A stretch of DNA of 16,224 nt from CAYOXX01 sp964408025. Lineage in GTDB: Bacteria; Acidobacteriota; DATKUA01. The position numbers and the translations under genes were made by a program. Shown here piece by piece: positions 15,430 through 16,224 of the stretch. The stretch is taken from contig CAYOXX010000078.1 of assembly GCA_964408025.1 (NCBI GenBank), positions 1-16,224 of the forward strand, in the 5' to 3' direction. Numbering within the stretch: position 1 is the first letter of the stretch; each line of letters opens with the position of its first letter. The notes beneath the pieces are model-generated. The model worked only from the letters and a program-made list of their open reading frames with translations, had not been told where the DNA came from and did no database searches.

Positions 15430-16197
15430 ATGCTGCTGGTCACCGACGTAGGCAACACCAACACCGCTGTCGGAATCTTCGAGGGCAAGCGGCTGCTGAC
15501 CGACTGGCGCCTGGCCACCGACCGCTACCGCACGGCCGACGAGTGGGGCCAGCTCCTCTGCAACCTGCTCCGGCTCCAGAAGCTCGAGCCGGTCGCCATC
15601 AGCGCAATCGCCGTCGCCTGCGTCGTGCCGCCGCTCGAGAGCGTCCTGGAGCGGATGTGCAGGCGCTACTTCGACGTCGAGCCCCTGTTCATCGGCAGGC
15701 AACCTGCACCCGGAATCAAGATCGTTTACGATACCCCCGCCGACGTCGGCGCCGACAGGATCGCCAACGCCGTGGCCGCGGTGGCCAGCTACGGCACCCC
15801 CTGCGTGATCATCGACTTCGGCACCGCCACCACGTTCGACGCCGTCGACGAGCGCTCGCAGTACGTGGGGGGCGCCATCTGCCCCGGGATCGGCATCTCC
15901 TCGACGGCCCTATTTGAGAAGGCCGCAAAGCTGCCGCGCGTAGACCTGGTGAAGCCCGAGAAGGTCATCGGTACCAACACCGTGGGCAGCATGCAGGCCG
16001 GGCTATACTACGGCTACCTCGAGCTGGTGCGCGGCATCGTCGAGCGGATGCGCGGCGAGCTCGGCGCCGAGGCGCGGGTGATCGTCACAGGAGGCTACGC
16101 GCGCGTCTTCGCCGAGGACCTGGGCGACGAGGTAATCCTCGACCACTCGCTGACCCTGGAGGGCTTGCGCCTCATCTACGAGGCCGAGCAGGCATGA
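15430..16197 (+). CDS. coaX: Type III pantothenate kinase
   Basis: 255 residues, normal length. Phosphorylates pantothenate, the first step of coenzyme A synthesis; the CoaX type belongs to the ASKHA fold and is usually insensitive to CoA feedback. Motifs: VTDVGNTNTAVGIF with D6 in the phosphate loop, TPADVGADRIANAVAA with the catalytic D109, DFGTATTFDAV (G131 on), GGAICPGIGISSTALF and NTVGSMQAGLYYGYLELVRGI. ATG 15430 is chosen because it begins exactly at the family N-terminus and has TAGGA, overlapping the previous stop, as its ribosome site; the longer open frame back to 15190 is read-through of the neighbouring gene's region. Confidence 0.97.
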   Translation: MLLVTDVGNTNTAVGIFEGKRLLTDWRLATDRYRTADEWGQLLCNLLRLQKLEPVAISAIAVACVVPPLESVLERMCRRYFDVEPLFIGRQPAPGIKIVYDTPADVGADRIANAVAAVASYGTPCVIIDFGTATTFDAVDERSQYVGGAICPGIGISSTALFEKAAKLPRVDLVKPEKVIGTNTVGSMQAGLYYGYLELVRGIVERMRGELGAEARVIVTGGYARVFAEDLGDEVILDHSLTLEGLRLIYEAEQA

Positions 16198-16224
16198 GAG
16201 TAAGTGGGGCGAGGGGGGCGAGGG
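16194..16224 (+). CDS. Possible start of the next gene, cut by the window edge
   Basis: An ATG overlaps the coaX stop (ATGA, 16194-16197) and the frame stays open to the end (MRVSGARGAR). The ATGA coupling is the main support. The sequence is low-complexity, with GGGGCGAGG repeated, and ten residues are too few to identify anything. Confidence 0.3.
   Translation, partial: MRVSGARGAR

Overview
The window is a bacterial chromosome segment. Most of it is GC-rich and densely coded, with NNC/NNG codon bias. One AT-richer stretch (about 5,050-7,150) has different codon use and looks acquired. The housekeeping genes (tyrS, purM, purN, coaX, mrp) are all bacterial. Two predicted lipoproteins, a membrane polyferredoxin with a probable extracytoplasmic ferredoxin half, and an MJ0042-type zinc-ribbon membrane protein fit a diderm, possibly anaerobic lineage. 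The sequence alone does not fix the phylum; an uncultivated or poorly sampled lineage is a guess.

Layout. (1) 1-2745, + strand: the end of a DUF362 gene, then a 648-residue membrane polyferredoxin that reads as a NapH-like half fused to a NapG-like half. (2) 2743-2999: a 257-bp non-coding element with 20-bp perfect terminal inverted repeats, lying exactly between two convergent genes and supplying both stop codons. (3) 2997-4043, - strand: Mrp/ApbC iron-sulfur carrier ATPase. (4) 4337-4930, +: a putative lipoprotein with a PEGA-like domain. (5) 5054-6926, +: AT-rich island with the C-terminal stub of a type I restriction specificity gene (hsdS), then an ImmA/IrrE metallopeptidase and a DUF4411 PIN-like protein, joined by 4-base start/stop overlaps. 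(6) 7052-7143: a REP doublet (REPIN-like) between convergent genes. (7) 7153-10255, -: tyrS, then purN and purM as an overlapping purM-purN operon. (8) 10340-11110, +: a TrmN6-like methyltransferase, ended by a second copy of the 257/258-bp element (11108-11365) that again supplies the stop codon. (9) 11404-14043, -: probable operon of a small membrane-anchored protein, an HNH nuclease and an orphan peptide-type ABC substrate-binding lipoprotein. (10) 14184-16197, +: zinc-ribbon membrane protein and coaX (type III pantothenate kinase). Operons 9 and 10 diverge from two good sigma70-like promoters at 14075-14155.

The most unusual signals are: (a) the two copies of a MITE-like element, each inserted at the TA of a TAA stop codon and regenerating a stop through its TAG end, with paired substitutions that keep inverted repeats matched; (b) the relic of a type I restriction operon in which only the hsdS tail and the ImmA/DUF4411 pair survive.
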